From the NCBI GenBank assembly GCA_019192445.1, contig JAHCMK010000007.1, positions 1 through 64,000 of the forward strand: DNA of 64,000 nucleotides. The letters run 5' to 3'. This document shows positions 53,207 through 63,058 of the stretch, piece by piece. Below the pieces are notes generated by a model. That model was not told where the DNA came from, ran no database searches, and saw only the letters and a list, made by a program, of their open reading frames with translations. Numbering within the stretch: position 1 is the stretch's first letter; the number at the start of each line of letters is the position of its first letter. This stretch comes from Oceanococcus sp. HetDA_MAG_MS8. GTDB lineage: Bacteria; Pseudomonadota; Gammaproteobacteria; Nevskiales; Oceanococcaceae. A program made the position numbers and the translations under genes.

Positions 53207-53269
53207 CGTGTCCGGCAAAATTGAGCGAGGATAAGCGTAGCAGGTGAGCAAGAGTTCTGGCGTGGTCCC

Positions 53270-53299
53270 TTGACGAACTCCTGAATTGCAGAGGATAAT
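53270..53299 (+). promoter_or_regulatory. Sigma-70 promoter of rplU-rpmA
   Basis: TTGACG (53270-53275) and GATAAT (53294-53299) are separated by 18 bases. Each differs from consensus at one position. It sits 38 bases upstream of the rplU start in the ispB-rplU divergent region. Confidence 0.7.
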
Positions 53300-53337
53300 G
53301 CGCGGCTTCGTTAAAGAACTACCACGGGATTGTGACG

Positions 53338-53646
53338 ATGTATGCCGTCATTGAAACCGGGGGCAAGCAGTACCGCGTGTCTCCCGGCGATATTCTCAAA
53401 ATTGAGCGCCTGCCGGCCGAAGCTGGCTCCAGTGTGACCTTTGACCGCGTGCTGATGATCGGAGGCGATACGCCCAAGATTGGATCACCTGTGGTTGAGG
53501 GTGGCAAAGTGACCGCTGAAGTGCAGGAGCACGGCAAGGGCGATAAGGTCACCATTATCAAATTTAAGCGGCGTCAAAAGTACCGTCGGAAGCAGGGTCA
53601 TCGCCAGATGTACACCCAGGTCCGTATCACTGACATCAGCGCCTAA
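53338..53646 (+). CDS. rplU: 50S ribosomal protein L21
   Basis: L21 is a 23S rRNA-binding protein of the large subunit. ATG 53338 gives 102 residues (E. coli 103); a GTG two codons upstream is less likely. The product begins [20 protein letters not shown], has [20 protein letters not shown] near residue 70-90, and ends VRITDISA. The rplU-rpmA-obg order is widespread in bacteria. Confidence 0.96.
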   Translation: MYAVIETGGKQYRVSPGDILKIERLPAEAGSSVTFDRVLMIGGDTPKIGSPVVEGGKVTAEVQEHGKGDKVTIIKFKRRQKYRRKQGHRQMYTQVRITDISA

Positions 53647-53667
53647 GCTTCAGGAGGTTAAACACTC

Positions 53668-53931
53668 ATGGCACATAAAAAGGCAGGCGGTAGTACTCGT
53701 AACGGCCGCGATTCAGAATCCAAACGACTAGGCGTTAAGCGCTTCGGCGGCGAAATGGTCACGGCTGGCAGCATCATCGTGCGCCAACGTGGGACCCGTT
53801 TCCGCCCTGGCAGCAACGCTGGTATGGGAACCGACCACACCATCTACGCCAAAGTTGATGGGCGGGTCGAGTTTCAAATCAAGGGCGCCCAAAAGCGCAA
53901 AACCATCGCTATTGTTCCCGCCGCTGAATAA
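53668..53931 (+). CDS. rpmA: 50S ribosomal protein L27
   Basis: L27 reaches into the peptidyl-transferase centre with its N-terminal tail. The 87-residue product begins [20 protein letters not shown]; no cleavable N-terminal extension of the Firmicutes type is present. [20 protein letters not shown] is the family core. TTCAGGAGG ahead of ATG 53668 is a strong ribosome-binding site. A terminator follows the gene, yet obgE begins immediately after it. Confidence 0.96.
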   Translation: MAHKKAGGSTRNGRDSESKRLGVKRFGGEMVTAGSIIVRQRGTRFRPGSNAGMGTDHTIYAKVDGRVEFQIKGAQKRKTIAIVPAAE

Positions 53932-53952
53932 TCAGCTGCGAACCTTGACACT

Positions 53953-53981
53953 AAAGCCTCGCCCCAGGGCGGGGCTTTTTT
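53953..53981 (+). terminator. Terminator after rpmA
   Basis: An 11-bp stem (53953-53963 with 53968-53978, loop CCAG) with one G-T pair is followed by a run of T to 53981. It ends only 14 bases before the obgE start codon, so obgE must rely on read-through or on an internal promoter. Confidence 0.88.
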
Positions 53982-53991
53982 ATGCGCCTGA

Positions 53992-55074
<1,083 letters not shown>

Positions 55075-55092
55075 GCCTCATAAGGAGAGCAT

Positions 55093-56211
55093 ATGAACGA
55101 ATTATGGGTGATTAAACTCGGCTCATCGCTGATTACCCAACATGGACGTTGTTTAGATCGCGATTGGATCGCGCAAATGGCGGCACAAATCTCTCAGCTC
55201 CACTCGCGTGGCATAGGTGCTGTGGTGGTGAGCTCGGGTGCGGTCGCCGCCGGCTTGCAGGCTTTGCAAATGGATGGGCGACCAGAGGAGCTGGAAGAGC
55301 TGCAAGGCGCCGCTGCCGTGGGCCAGCCTCTGGTGATGCAAGCTTGGTCTCAGGCTCTGCGAGACAATGGTCTGCGCGTCGCGCAAATTCTGCTCAGCCA
55401 CGACGATGCCCGGCTGCGTGAGCGCTATTTGAATTTGCGCGCCATGGTTCGCCGCCTGGTCGAGTATGGAGTGATACCGATCATTAACGAAAATGACTCG
55501 GTATGTACGGACGAAATCAAGTTTGGAGACAACGATCGCCTTGCGGCCATGGTTGCCGACCTTGCGGGCGCCCAGCGTTTGGTATTAGCCACAGATCAAT
55601 GGGGTTTGCTCACTGCGGATCCGCGCAAAGACCCGGCTGCACGCCGCATTACCCGCGCTGATGCTGGCGACGCCCGCCTGGATGCGATGGCCGGCGACGG
55701 CGGCAAACTGGGGCAGGGCGGTATGCGCACCAAGCTGGATGCGGCGCGGCGCTCGGCCCGGAGTGGGGTCAACACCTGGATTGTGCATGGGCGCCAACCG
55801 AATCTTTTGCCAGGATTGGTGGACGGCGTGGTTCCAGGAACGGAGCTTTTGGCGCCCACCGGTGACGGTGTGTGGAACGCACGTCGGCGCTGGTTGGGTA
55901 CAGCCTTGCACGTCGAGGGCGATGTCATCATCGATGCTGGTGCGGCTAAGGTGTTGAGTACCGGCGAGGCTAGCTTGCTTCCTGTTGGTGTCGTAGATGT
56001 GCGCGGTGAGTTCTTGTCCGGGGACTTGGTGCGCTGCTTGGATCCAGAAGGTCATGAGGTGGCGCGCGGGCTTATCAATTATGCCGCCGCCGATATGCTG
56101 CGCTTATGCGGTGCCAAGGGTCATGAGATCGAAGCGCGACTGGGCCGTGAAGGCGATGCTGAGGTTATTCACCGCGACAACCTACTCATTTCTGGTGGCG
56201 ATTTAGGCTAG
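55093..56211 (+). CDS. proB: Glutamate 5-kinase
   Basis: ProB phosphorylates glutamate at the start of proline synthesis and is feedback-inhibited by proline. The 372-residue product has the amino-acid kinase domain (VIKLGSSLIT, VVSSGAVAAGLQALQ, IINENDSVCTDEIKFGDNDR) to about residue 255. A C-terminal PUA domain follows, as in E. coli. GGMRTKLDAARRSARSGVNT is the substrate/ATP region. TAAGGAGAG precedes ATG 55093. proA is not in the window. Confidence 0.96.
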   Translation: MNELWVIKLGSSLITQHGRCLDRDWIAQMAAQISQLHSRGIGAVVVSSGAVAAGLQALQMDGRPEELEELQGAAAVGQPLVMQAWSQALRDNGLRVAQILLSHDDARLRERYLNLRAMVRRLVEYGVIPIINENDSVCTDEIKFGDNDRLAAMVADLAGAQRLVLATDQWGLLTADPRKDPAARRITRADAGDARLDAMAGDGGKLGQGGMRTKLDAARRSARSGVNTWIVHGRQPNLLPGLVDGVVPGTELLAPTGDGVWNARRRWLGTALHVEGDVIIDAGAAKVLSTGEASLLPVGVVDVRGEFLSGDLVRCLDPEGHEVARGLINYAAADMLRLCGAKGHEIEARLGREGDAEVIHRDNLLISGGDLG

Positions 56212-56436
56212 AAGTCTACAGCTCGCGGGGTGATCTGTACTGAACGTCTAGCGCGTAAGGCTGAGGTCGCTACTACCAGTGTTATTGCAGCCGGCCCATC
56301 CTCATGATCTGCGCTGAGTGCGTCTTAGCGCGGCTGTGTCTCTTTGCAGTGCTAACGAGCGCTTGGCGAGAGTGTGTACAGGCGAGATCTCGGCTGGTCT
56401 GCTTGGCGTGGTGCACTTCCCGCAAAGTAGACAGCC
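56212..56436. other. 225-base region between proB and the shared terminator
   Basis: Nothing that looks like a gene or RNA was recognised between the proB stop and the A-run of the terminator that closes rpsT. Short open frames here have no ribosome-binding site or family resemblance. Confidence 0.4.
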
Positions 56437-56467
56437 AAAAAAAAGGCCGCAAACAGCGGCCTTTTTT
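56437..56467. terminator. Bidirectional terminator between proB and rpsT
   Basis: GGCCGC (56445-56450) pairs with GCGGCC (56456-56461) around AAACA. Eight A residues flank it upstream and six T residues downstream, so it can end rpsT (minus) 24 bases after its stop and also proB (plus). Confidence 0.93.
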
Positions 56468-56491
56468 AATCTGTGGCGTATTACGCGCGGT

Positions 56492-56755
56492 TTAGCCCAG
56501 GGCTTTAATCGCTGCGCGTAAACGGCTCTTGGTGCGCGATGCGAAGTTTTTGTGCACCAGACCACGACTAGCGTAACGGTCAAGAACGGGCTCGCACTTG
56601 GCAAATGCATCCTGCGCTGCGGCCTTGTCGCCTGAATTCAGGGCGGCGCGCACAGTTTTGATCAAAGTCCGGTAGCGAGACCGCTGCGCAGAGTTGCGTT
56701 GGCGACGGTCTTCGGCCTGACGGGCACGTTTTTTAGCTTGGGGAGAATTTGCCAC
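56492..56755 (-). CDS. rpsT: 30S ribosomal protein S20 (GTG start)
   Basis: S20 is a helical primary-binding protein at the bottom of the 30S body. The 87-residue product equals the E. coli length: ANSPQAKKRARQAEDRRQRN at the start and GLVHKNFASRTKSRLRAAIK near the end. The initiation codon is GTG. In E. coli rpsT uses UUG and the weak start is part of autoregulation, so a similar control is plausible. It has its own strong promoter and terminator. Confidence 0.95.
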   Translation of the reverse strand: MANSPQAKKRARQAEDRRQRNSAQRSRYRTLIKTVRAALNSGDKAAAQDAFAKCEPVLDRYASRGLVHKNFASRTKSRLRAAIKALG

Positions 56756-56790
56756 GGGTTAGGCATCCGAATCATTCATGAAGCCTTCGA

Positions 56791-56818
56791 ATTCTAGGGG
56801 ATAATTAGAACGTGTCAA
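56791..56818 (-). promoter_or_regulatory. Strong sigma-70 promoter of rpsT
   Basis: On the minus strand a perfect TTGACA (56818-56813) is followed, after 16 bases, by TAGAAT (56796-56791), which differs from consensus at one position. It lies about 36 bases upstream of the rpsT GTG and diverges from murJ. Confidence 0.8.
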
Positions 56819-56848
56819 GATGTCTGTAAAACTCCGCTCGGGATATTC

Positions 56849-58405
56849 GTGCGCCAAAGCCTTCTTCGTTCCACTGTTGTTGTCAGTGCCGCCACCTTGC
56901 TGTCGCGGATTTTAGGTTTTGTCCGTGATGTGATGCTAGCGGTGTGGTTCGGTGCAGGACCGGCTATGGATGCCTTCCTGGTGGCGTTCAAGATCCCCAA
57001 CTTCCTGCGCAGGCTCTTTGCCGAAGGGGCCTTTTCGCAAGCCTTCGTACCGGTGCTGGCGCAGACCCGGCAAGAGGAGGGAACTGAGGGCGTGCGCAGT
57101 TTGGTGGCGCGGAGCTTGGGCTTATTGGCCACTGTGCTCGCCGTGCTCAGCATATTCGCGGTCGCAGCTGCGCCCTGGGTCATAGCCGTCTTTGCGCCGG
57201 GGTTTGCTGCTGAGGATGGGCGCGCGGAGTTAGCGGCAGAGTTACTTCGGCTGACCTTTCCTTATCTGCTCTTCATTTCGCTTGTGGCCTTGGCGTCCGC
57301 GGTATTGCAGACCTGGGAGCGCTTTGCTTGGCCAGCATTAGCACCAGTGGCGCTGAACATTTGTTTGATCGGCTTTGGTGCCTGGGGGGTATACGCCTGG
57401 GAGCGGCCCATCATGGCTTTGGCTTGGGGCGTGTTTTCGGCTGGGGCGGCGCAGCTCATTCTGGTAGCCCTACCACTTCATCGCATGGGCTTGCTGGCCT
57501 GGCCGCAATGGCGTCCTCGCGATGCTAAGGTTCGGCGTATTTTGCGCTTGATGGCCCCGATCGTTTTTGCGTCCAGTGTTGCGCAGTTGGCACTTTTGTT
57601 GGACAGCATCCTCGCCTCGATACTGGCCGTTGGCAGCGTGAGTTGGCTGTACTACGCAGATCGGCTGATGGAGCTTCCCTTAGGCGTGTTCGCCATTGCC
57701 ATTAGCACCGTGCTCTTGCCCGGATTGGCGCGGGCCCATGCTCAGCAGAACCATGCGCTGGCGGCGCGCCACTTGGCCTGGGCCGTGCAGTGGAGTGCTC
57801 TCATCGTGGTTCCTGCAGCGATTGCCTTGGCGGTACTGGCCGAGGTCTTAGTTGTAGGACTATTTGCCTATGGAGAGTTTTCGGCAGTCGATGCACACAT
57901 GACTTCGGCGGCACTGCGCGCTTATGCCCTGGGTCTGTTGGGCTTTAGCGGGGTGAAGGTTCTTTTTCCCGCATATTCGTCACGCCAGGACACGCGAACA
58001 CCGGTGCGTATTGGAATTATCGCTTTGAGCGTTGGCATGCTTTTCAACGTGGTGGCCGTGCTCTGGGCGCTGCGCAATCAATGGGAGCACGCGCATGTGT
58101 TGTTGGCGCTGGGGACCTCCGTGGCGGCTTGTCTGAATGCGACGATGTTGTGGCGTAAGCTGCCTGCAGGTCTCAAAGCCAGTGTGCACGGGGCTATGAT
58201 TTGGCGTCCGCTAGTCGCGGGAGCGGGAATGGGGGTGCTGCTGTGGGCGTCGCTACCCGGGTCAGAGTTTTGGTGGCAGACGGGCCTGTGGACGCGGGTG
58301 CTGTGGTTATCCGGGCTCATTCTTGTGGGATTATTGAGTTATGCGATGTTGAGTTTGCTGCTGGGTTTGCGCCTGCATCATCTGCGTAGCCGGGAGGCCT
58401 TGTAA
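56849..58405 (+). CDS. murJ: Lipid II flippase MurJ (GTG start)
   Basis: MurJ moves the peptidoglycan precursor lipid II across the inner membrane. The 518-residue product has about fourteen hydrophobic helices. The family signatures SRILGFVRDVMLAVWFGAGP and PNFLRRLFAEGAFSQAFVPV are near the N-terminus, and SWLYYADRLMELPLGVFAIA lies near residue 270. GTG 56849, preceded by CGGGA, gives the expected terminus. The stop overlaps the ribF ATG (TAATG). Confidence 0.96.
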   Translation: MRQSLLRSTVVVSAATLLSRILGFVRDVMLAVWFGAGPAMDAFLVAFKIPNFLRRLFAEGAFSQAFVPVLAQTRQEEGTEGVRSLVARSLGLLATVLAVLSIFAVAAAPWVIAVFAPGFAAEDGRAELAAELLRLTFPYLLFISLVALASAVLQTWERFAWPALAPVALNICLIGFGAWGVYAWERPIMALAWGVFSAGAAQLILVALPLHRMGLLAWPQWRPRDAKVRRILRLMAPIVFASSVAQLALLLDSILASILAVGSVSWLYYADRLMELPLGVFAIAISTVLLPGLARAHAQQNHALAARHLAWAVQWSALIVVPAAIALAVLAEVLVVGLFAYGEFSAVDAHMTSAALRAYALGLLGFSGVKVLFPAYSSRQDTRTPVRIGIIALSVGMLFNVVAVLWALRNQWEHAHVLLALGTSVAACLNATMLWRKLPAGLKASVHGAMIWRPLVAGAGMGVLLWASLPGSEFWWQTGLWTRVLWLSGLILVGLLSYAMLSLLLGLRLHHLRSREAL

Positions 58406-59331
58406 TGCGGGTGTTTGCCGGGTGGAGACGCCTACGTGAGGATATACAGCCAACCGCGCTGACCTTGGGGAATTTCGATGGCGTCCATCGGGGGCACCAA
58501 CAGCTGATACAACGGGTTTCAGTGCTGGCGGCGCAACGCAATTTGCGTTCGACTGTGGTGACTTTTGAGCCTCTGCCACGCGAATACTTCGGTCCTCGTC
58601 AGGCTCCGCCTCGCTTGTACAGCTTGGCGCAAAAGCTTCAGGCATTGCGGGACGTCGGAGCGGAGCAAGTCGTGGTTTTGCCCTTTGATGCTCGCCTGGC
58701 AGCGACCGACGCGGACAGTTTCGTGCAGCGTTTGATCTGTGCCGACCTCAAGGCCAGAGCTTTGGTAATTGGCGATGATTGGCGCTTTGGTAAGGGGCGG
58801 CGTGGAGATTTCGCGCTGTTATCACGCTATGCGGAGACTGGGGCATTTGCCCTTGAGCGTGCCCCGACCTTTAGCCTTGAAGGCGATCGAGTGAGTAGCA
58901 CTCGAATTCGCTCTGTGCTTGCCCAAGGAGACGCTCTGTTGGCTCATCGCTTATTGGGGCGCCCTTACGCGGTGCGTGGTCGTGTGGTTCGCGGGGCCCA
59001 GTTGGGGACTCAGTTAGGAACACCTACGGCCAATGTGGTGACTCGGTTTGAGGTGCCTTTGCGTTGGGGGGTCTATTGCGCGTGGTTGAATGGTACCCCT
59101 GCCATTGCGAACTTCGGTTGTAGGCCCACAGTGGACGGGGCAGCGCCCTTGCTAGAGGTCCACCTGCTGAGGGATGGCCGTGACCTGTACAATTCCAGGG
59201 TCGAAGTGACCTTTGGCGCGTACCTACGCGCCGAACAGAGCTTTTCCGGGCTAGACGCGCTCAAGGCTCAAATCCATCAGGATGTGGAGCAGGCGCGTCA
59301 CTGGCATCAAACCCACTCAGCTGAATCCTGA
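58405..59331 (+). CDS. ribF: Bifunctional riboflavin kinase / FAD synthetase
   Basis: RibF makes FMN from riboflavin and then FAD. The 308-residue product has the N-terminal adenylyltransferase domain with LGNFDGVHRGHQQLI (residues 20-34; H-R-G-H replaces the usual HxGH) and VIGDDWRFGKGRRGD. The flavokinase domain has GTQLGTPTANV near residue 205 and a C-terminal LEVHLLRDGRDLYNSRVEVT. ileS, which follows ribF in many gammaproteobacteria, is not present; lspA comes next. Confidence 0.95.
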   Translation: MRVFAGWRRLREDIQPTALTLGNFDGVHRGHQQLIQRVSVLAAQRNLRSTVVTFEPLPREYFGPRQAPPRLYSLAQKLQALRDVGAEQVVVLPFDARLAATDADSFVQRLICADLKARALVIGDDWRFGKGRRGDFALLSRYAETGAFALERAPTFSLEGDRVSSTRIRSVLAQGDALLAHRLLGRPYAVRGRVVRGAQLGTQLGTPTANVVTRFEVPLRWGVYCAWLNGTPAIANFGCRPTVDGAAPLLEVHLLRDGRDLYNSRVEVTFGAYLRAEQSFSGLDALKAQIHQDVEQARHWHQTHSAES

Positions 59332-59335
59332 TCGC

Positions 59336-59824
59336 GTGCGCAGTCTCTCCAACGTTTACGGCTTATGGCTCTCCTTAGTGATTCTGATTGTGGATCAGGT
59401 CACCAAACAGTGGGTGCATCTGGGGGTGGATTGGTACGAGCGCATCCCGGTGTTGCCATTTCTCAATATCACGCATTTGCGCAATACCGGAGCCGCATTT
59501 TCCTCCTTTGCCAACTTGCCACCCTGGTTTTTCGTCAGCTTGGCGGTGGCCGTATCCTTGGGAATGATGGTGTGGCTGCGTCGGAACGCTTTTGGTCAGC
59601 GCTTGGTGGCATTGGCGTTCTGCCTCATCATCGGCGGTGCTTTGGGCAATGTGATCGATCGTGTGCGGCACGGCTACGTGGTTGACTTCATCGATTTCTA
59701 CATTGGCGATTGGCATTTTGCCGCCTTCAATGTGGCCGATATGGCCATCTCAGTTGGAGCCTTTTTCCTGGTCGTAGACATGCTGCTGGAATGGCGACGT
59801 GGTAGCCAGGGGTCGCGTGTATGA
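59336..59824 (+). CDS. lspA: Prolipoprotein signal peptidase (GTG start)
   Basis: LspA removes signal peptides from diacylated lipoproteins, such as the PhoD and lipase precursors predicted in this window. GTG 59336, four bases after ribF, gives 162 residues (E. coli 164); the frame is open upstream but overlaps ribF. Four membrane helices are visible. The conserved [20 protein letters not shown] and [11 protein letters not shown] motifs include the catalytic aspartates. The stop overlaps the ispH ATG. No clear ribosome-binding site was found. Confidence 0.94.
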   Translation: MRSLSNVYGLWLSLVILIVDQVTKQWVHLGVDWYERIPVLPFLNITHLRNTGAAFSSFANLPPWFFVSLAVAVSLGMMVWLRRNAFGQRLVALAFCLIIGGALGNVIDRVRHGYVVDFIDFYIGDWHFAAFNVADMAISVGAFFLVVDMLLEWRRGSQGSRV

Positions 59825-60762
59825 AGATTTTGCTCGCAAATCCGCGCGGTTTTTGCGCTGGTGTTGATCGCGCCATTGAAATCGTGGAGCGCGCTTTAGA
59901 CCGGTTGCCGCCACCCGTATATGTACGCCATGAAGTGGTGCATAACCGCTTTGTGGTCGATGGCCTCAAAGCTAAGGGCGCCATTTTTGTGGAAGAGGTG
60001 GCCGACATCCCCGCTGGCGCTATCTGCATTTTTTCCGCGCATGGCGTGAGTCAGGCCGTGCGGGAGCAGGCGCGCGAACGAGGTTGCACCGTGATTGACG
60101 CGACCTGCCCGCTGGTCACTAAAGTGCATGTGGAAGTGGTGCGTTATGCCCGTGAGGGCCGGGACGTGGTCCTGATTGGACATGCCGGACATCCCGAGGT
60201 TGAAGGCACCATGGGCCAGTTTGATAACAGCTTTGGGGGGCGCATCCATCTCGTAGAAAGCCCGGAAGACGTGGCCAAGCTGCAACCTCAGCGCCCCGAG
60301 CACATGGCCTATGTGACCCAAACCACGCTGTCTATGGACGACACCGCCGTGGTGATTGAGGCCTTGCGTCAGCACTTTCCGCAGATCAAGGGGCCGCGCA
60401 AAGACGACATTTGTTACGCCACACAAAACCGTCAGGATGCGGTGCGAGAGCTCGCAAGTCATTGCGATTTGGTGTTGGTGGTGGGGTCTAAAAACTCCAG
60501 CAACTCCAATCGCTTATCCGAACTCGCCCGCAATTGTGGCACCCAGGCTTACCTCATCGATGGGGCCGATGACATCGACCCCAGTTGGCTAGAAAACGTC
60601 GATAAGGTGGGTGTCACGGCAGGAGCTTCGGCACCTGAAATTTTGGTGCAGCGGGTGATCGACCGCCTGCGCTCCCTTGGCGGAGAAACCGTCCAAGAAC
60701 GGGAAGGCGTGGAGGAAACCATTACCTTTGCGCTGCCATCTCTATTGCGCGATCCTGCATGA
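59821..60762 (+). CDS. ispH: 4-hydroxy-3-methylbut-2-enyl diphosphate reductase
   Basis: IspH catalyses the last step of the MEP isoprenoid pathway with a [4Fe-4S] cluster, and so supplies the precursors used by IspB. The 313-residue product has the three cluster cysteines: C12 in [14 protein letters not shown], one in [14 protein letters not shown] near residue 98, and one in [14 protein letters not shown] near residue 199. [16 protein letters not shown] and [13 protein letters not shown] are also conserved. It overlaps both neighbours by four bases. fkpB is absent from the usual position between lspA and ispH. Confidence 0.97.
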   Translation: MKILLANPRGFCAGVDRAIEIVERALDRLPPPVYVRHEVVHNRFVVDGLKAKGAIFVEEVADIPAGAICIFSAHGVSQAVREQARERGCTVIDATCPLVTKVHVEVVRYAREGRDVVLIGHAGHPEVEGTMGQFDNSFGGRIHLVESPEDVAKLQPQRPEHMAYVTQTTLSMDDTAVVIEALRQHFPQIKGPRKDDICYATQNRQDAVRELASHCDLVLVVGSKNSSNSNRLSELARNCGTQAYLIDGADDIDPSWLENVDKVGVTAGASAPEILVQRVIDRLRSLGGETVQEREGVEETITFALPSLLRDPA

Positions 60763-61772
60763 CCCAGGCTTTAGCGGCCGATCTGATTGTGATCGGCGGT
60801 GGCGTACTAGGCCTGAGTGTGGCGTGGCGAGCGCAGCAGCGCGGTCTGCGCGTTTGCGTAGTAGATGCTTCGATGGGTGCCCCCAGCGCGACGCCATCGT
60901 CAGCTGGCGTGCTTTGGCCCCTAGAGCCCCTGGCGGCAGATAGTCCTTTCCGCCGCTGGGTGCAGCAATCCTTAGCGCTTTACCCCGCTTTTCTGAGTAG
61001 CCTTACGCAAGCCCCACAGGCCGACTGCGGCTTCGTCCGCCCTGGGCTGTTGCGCTTTGATGCGCAGCCGGACGCGCTAGAGTTGGGGGAAGAATGGGCG
61101 GCGCCGTCTTGGCCCGGTCAAATTGCGCCGGTGGAGGGGGCTTGGGTTGCGCATGCAGCGCGAATCGACCCGCCCAAGCTATTGAGCTGTTTGCGTCGCA
61201 ATTTGCGCGAGGCCGGAGTGAACATACTGCCGGAGCGCGCGCTGGAGCTCAGGGATGAGGGTGAGGTACTCACGGCCTCCAGTCGGCTGCGCGCGGCACA
61301 TGTGGTGATGGCGACTGGAGCCTGGCCCATGCGCAACGCAGGCGACTTAAGTCCTGTGGCTGGGCAGATGCAGCATCTCCGGCCACAGACGCCGTATCAG
61401 GGTCCTATGCTCGTGGACGGTGATGCGTATTTGGTGCCCTTGCCAAGCGGAGATGTGCTCTTGGGCGCAACCCTGGAACAGCGGGGATATGCAGCCAAAG
61501 TCACCGAGGTGGCCAAAGACTGGCTACAACAGCGGCTGTCGTCATTTGCTGAGCACCTCGGGCCAAGTCATGTGCAATGGCAATGGTTGGGGTTACGCCC
61601 GTGCTACGCGCAGGGACAGCGCCCCCTCATTGGTCAGCTGGAGCCAGGGTCCAGGCTGGCTTGGGCCAGCGGGGCCTACCGACTAGGAATGACGATTGCC
61701 CCCGCGGTGGCGGAGCAGGTTAGTGCCTGGGCAGCATCGGAGCCTGCAGCGCTACCGCTTATCGAGGAATAA
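60759..61772 (+). CDS. FAD-dependent glycine/D-amino-acid oxidase family protein (ThiO-like)
   Basis: A 337-residue DAO-family flavoprotein with the dinucleotide fold [18 protein letters not shown] at the N-terminus and a second FAD contact, [10 protein letters not shown], near residue 190. [18 protein letters not shown] and [20 protein letters not shown] occupy the C-terminal third. ThiO oxidises glycine for thiamine thiazole synthesis; whether this protein does so is uncertain because no thi gene is near. Overlap with ispH (ATGA) places it in the same operon. Confidence 0.85.
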   Translation: MTQALAADLIVIGGGVLGLSVAWRAQQRGLRVCVVDASMGAPSATPSSAGVLWPLEPLAADSPFRRWVQQSLALYPAFLSSLTQAPQADCGFVRPGLLRFDAQPDALELGEEWAAPSWPGQIAPVEGAWVAHAARIDPPKLLSCLRRNLREAGVNILPERALELRDEGEVLTASSRLRAAHVVMATGAWPMRNAGDLSPVAGQMQHLRPQTPYQGPMLVDGDAYLVPLPSGDVLLGATLEQRGYAAKVTEVAKDWLQQRLSSFAEHLGPSHVQWQWLGLRPCYAQGQRPLIGQLEPGSRLAWASGAYRLGMTIAPAVAEQVSAWAASEPAALPLIEE

Positions 61773-61853
61773 CTGCCGTTTATCGCCACATGCTTGGCGG
61801 AGGTACAAGCAGGCGAGAAGATGCAGGCTCCATTTCTTGCGAGGTGATGTTGC

Positions 61854-62429
61854 GTGATCACCGCCAGCCGCTCTGCGCATCAAGGCCTGACATTGATTGA
61901 ACTTCTGGTGGTCATGGCCATGGTGGCTATCACCACCACCGTGGCTGTTCCGTCCTTCCAGAATTTCATTCAAAACAATCGCTTGGTCACGGTTGCCAAT
62001 GAGTTGGTATCCAGCCTGACCTTAGCCCGCTCCATGGCTATCAGCCAGCGTGCGCCGAGCATTGTGTGTCGTAGCGCGAATGCCACGGCGCAAGCGCCAG
62101 CCTGTGGTGGGGACGGTCGCTGGGAGGATGGCTGGATCGTGTTTAGCGACCTCAACGGTGACAACGCCTTTAACGCAGCCAATGAGCCCTTGTGGCAGCA
62201 GCGGGGGGCGGCGCCAGCATTAGTTGAAATTGGGGCCGGCGCTAACCTCGACCCGATGGTGCGCTTTGCTCCCATCGGTACGGCTCCAGGGTTTAACGGC
62301 ACCTTTTCCGTATGTGATGACCGCAAAGGGGAAGCACGCCATGCCAACCGTATGCGCGAGATCGTTGTCTCTATCGTCGGTCGTGTGCGGGTCGTGGATG
62401 GCGATGGAGGGACCGCATGTCCAGAGTGA
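61854..62429 (+). CDS. fimT: GspH/FimT family minor pseudopilin
   Basis: GTG 61854 with GAGGTGA six bases upstream gives 191 residues. The type III signal HQGLTLIELLVVMAMVAITT is cut by prepilin peptidase after the glycine; the hydrophobic helix follows. The globular domain has RSMAISQRAPSIVCRSANAT and DGWIVFSDLNGDNAFN, as in FimT/FimU. Such proteins prime type IV pilus assembly, and FimT can bind DNA in competent species. It begins the minor-pilin cluster. Confidence 0.9.
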   Translation: MITASRSAHQGLTLIELLVVMAMVAITTTVAVPSFQNFIQNNRLVTVANELVSSLTLARSMAISQRAPSIVCRSANATAQAPACGGDGRWEDGWIVFSDLNGDNAFNAANEPLWQQRGAAPALVEIGAGANLDPMVRFAPIGTAPGFNGTFSVCDDRKGEARHANRMREIVVSIVGRVRVVDGDGGTACPE

Positions 62430-63058
62430 ATAATCCAATGGCGAGTCCTCAGAGCAATGTGGTCTACAGCCAACAACGAGGGGTCAGCCTAATCGAGGTG
62501 CTAGTGGCCCTGGTGGTTCTCAGCGTAGGCTTTGTAGGCTACGCCGGGCTGCAAATGATTGGGGTGCGCACGGCCAGCGATGCCTTACTGCGGACGCAGG
62601 CTATTGGCTTGGCTGAAAACATGGTTGAGCGTATGCACGCCAACCGTTCTGCGATTAACGATGTAGAGGTCAACGGTGGCAATAGCCTATACGCCGGTAT
62701 TCGTTCGGCCAACATCAATTGCGCCGCGCCGCCCTTGAATTGCGACCGTATGGGCGATGGCACCGCCGCTTCTATGTGTAATGTTCCGGAACTGGTGGCT
62801 TGGGATGCTTTTACCGTGTACTGCGGTTTCCCGGCGGCCAATGGCGAAACCATGGGAGGAATTCAGGACACCCTCCCCGATGGCGCGCTGGCTGTAGATT
62901 GCATTGGAGCCGGTGGTGCTTGTTTGCCCGGCTCTGCTCATCAGGTCACCGTGAGCTGGGAGGAACTGGAGTCTGATGGTGATGCCAACGCCGACCAAGA
63001 CGGCGATGGAGACAAATTGATGCAAACCCGTCAAGTCCAGCTGCAGGTGGTGCCATGA
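62417..63058 (+). CDS. pilV: Type IV pilus minor pilin PilV
   Basis: A 213-residue minor pilin with the N-terminal signal RGVSLIEVLVALVVLSVGFV preceded by a 21-residue leader. Typical downstream segments are GYAGLQMIGVRTASDALLRT and AENMVERMHANRSAI. ATG 62417 lies 13 bases before the fimT stop, with GGAGGG upstream. Together with FimT, PilW and PilX it forms the initiation complex of the pilus. The acidic DGDANADQDGDGDKLM stretch near residue 190 resembles a calcium-binding loop. Confidence 0.92.
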   Translation: MSRVNNPMASPQSNVVYSQQRGVSLIEVLVALVVLSVGFVGYAGLQMIGVRTASDALLRTQAIGLAENMVERMHANRSAINDVEVNGGNSLYAGIRSANINCAAPPLNCDRMGDGTAASMCNVPELVAWDAFTVYCGFPAANGETMGGIQDTLPDGALAVDCIGAGGACLPGSAHQVTVSWEELESDGDANADQDGDGDKLMQTRQVQLQVVP

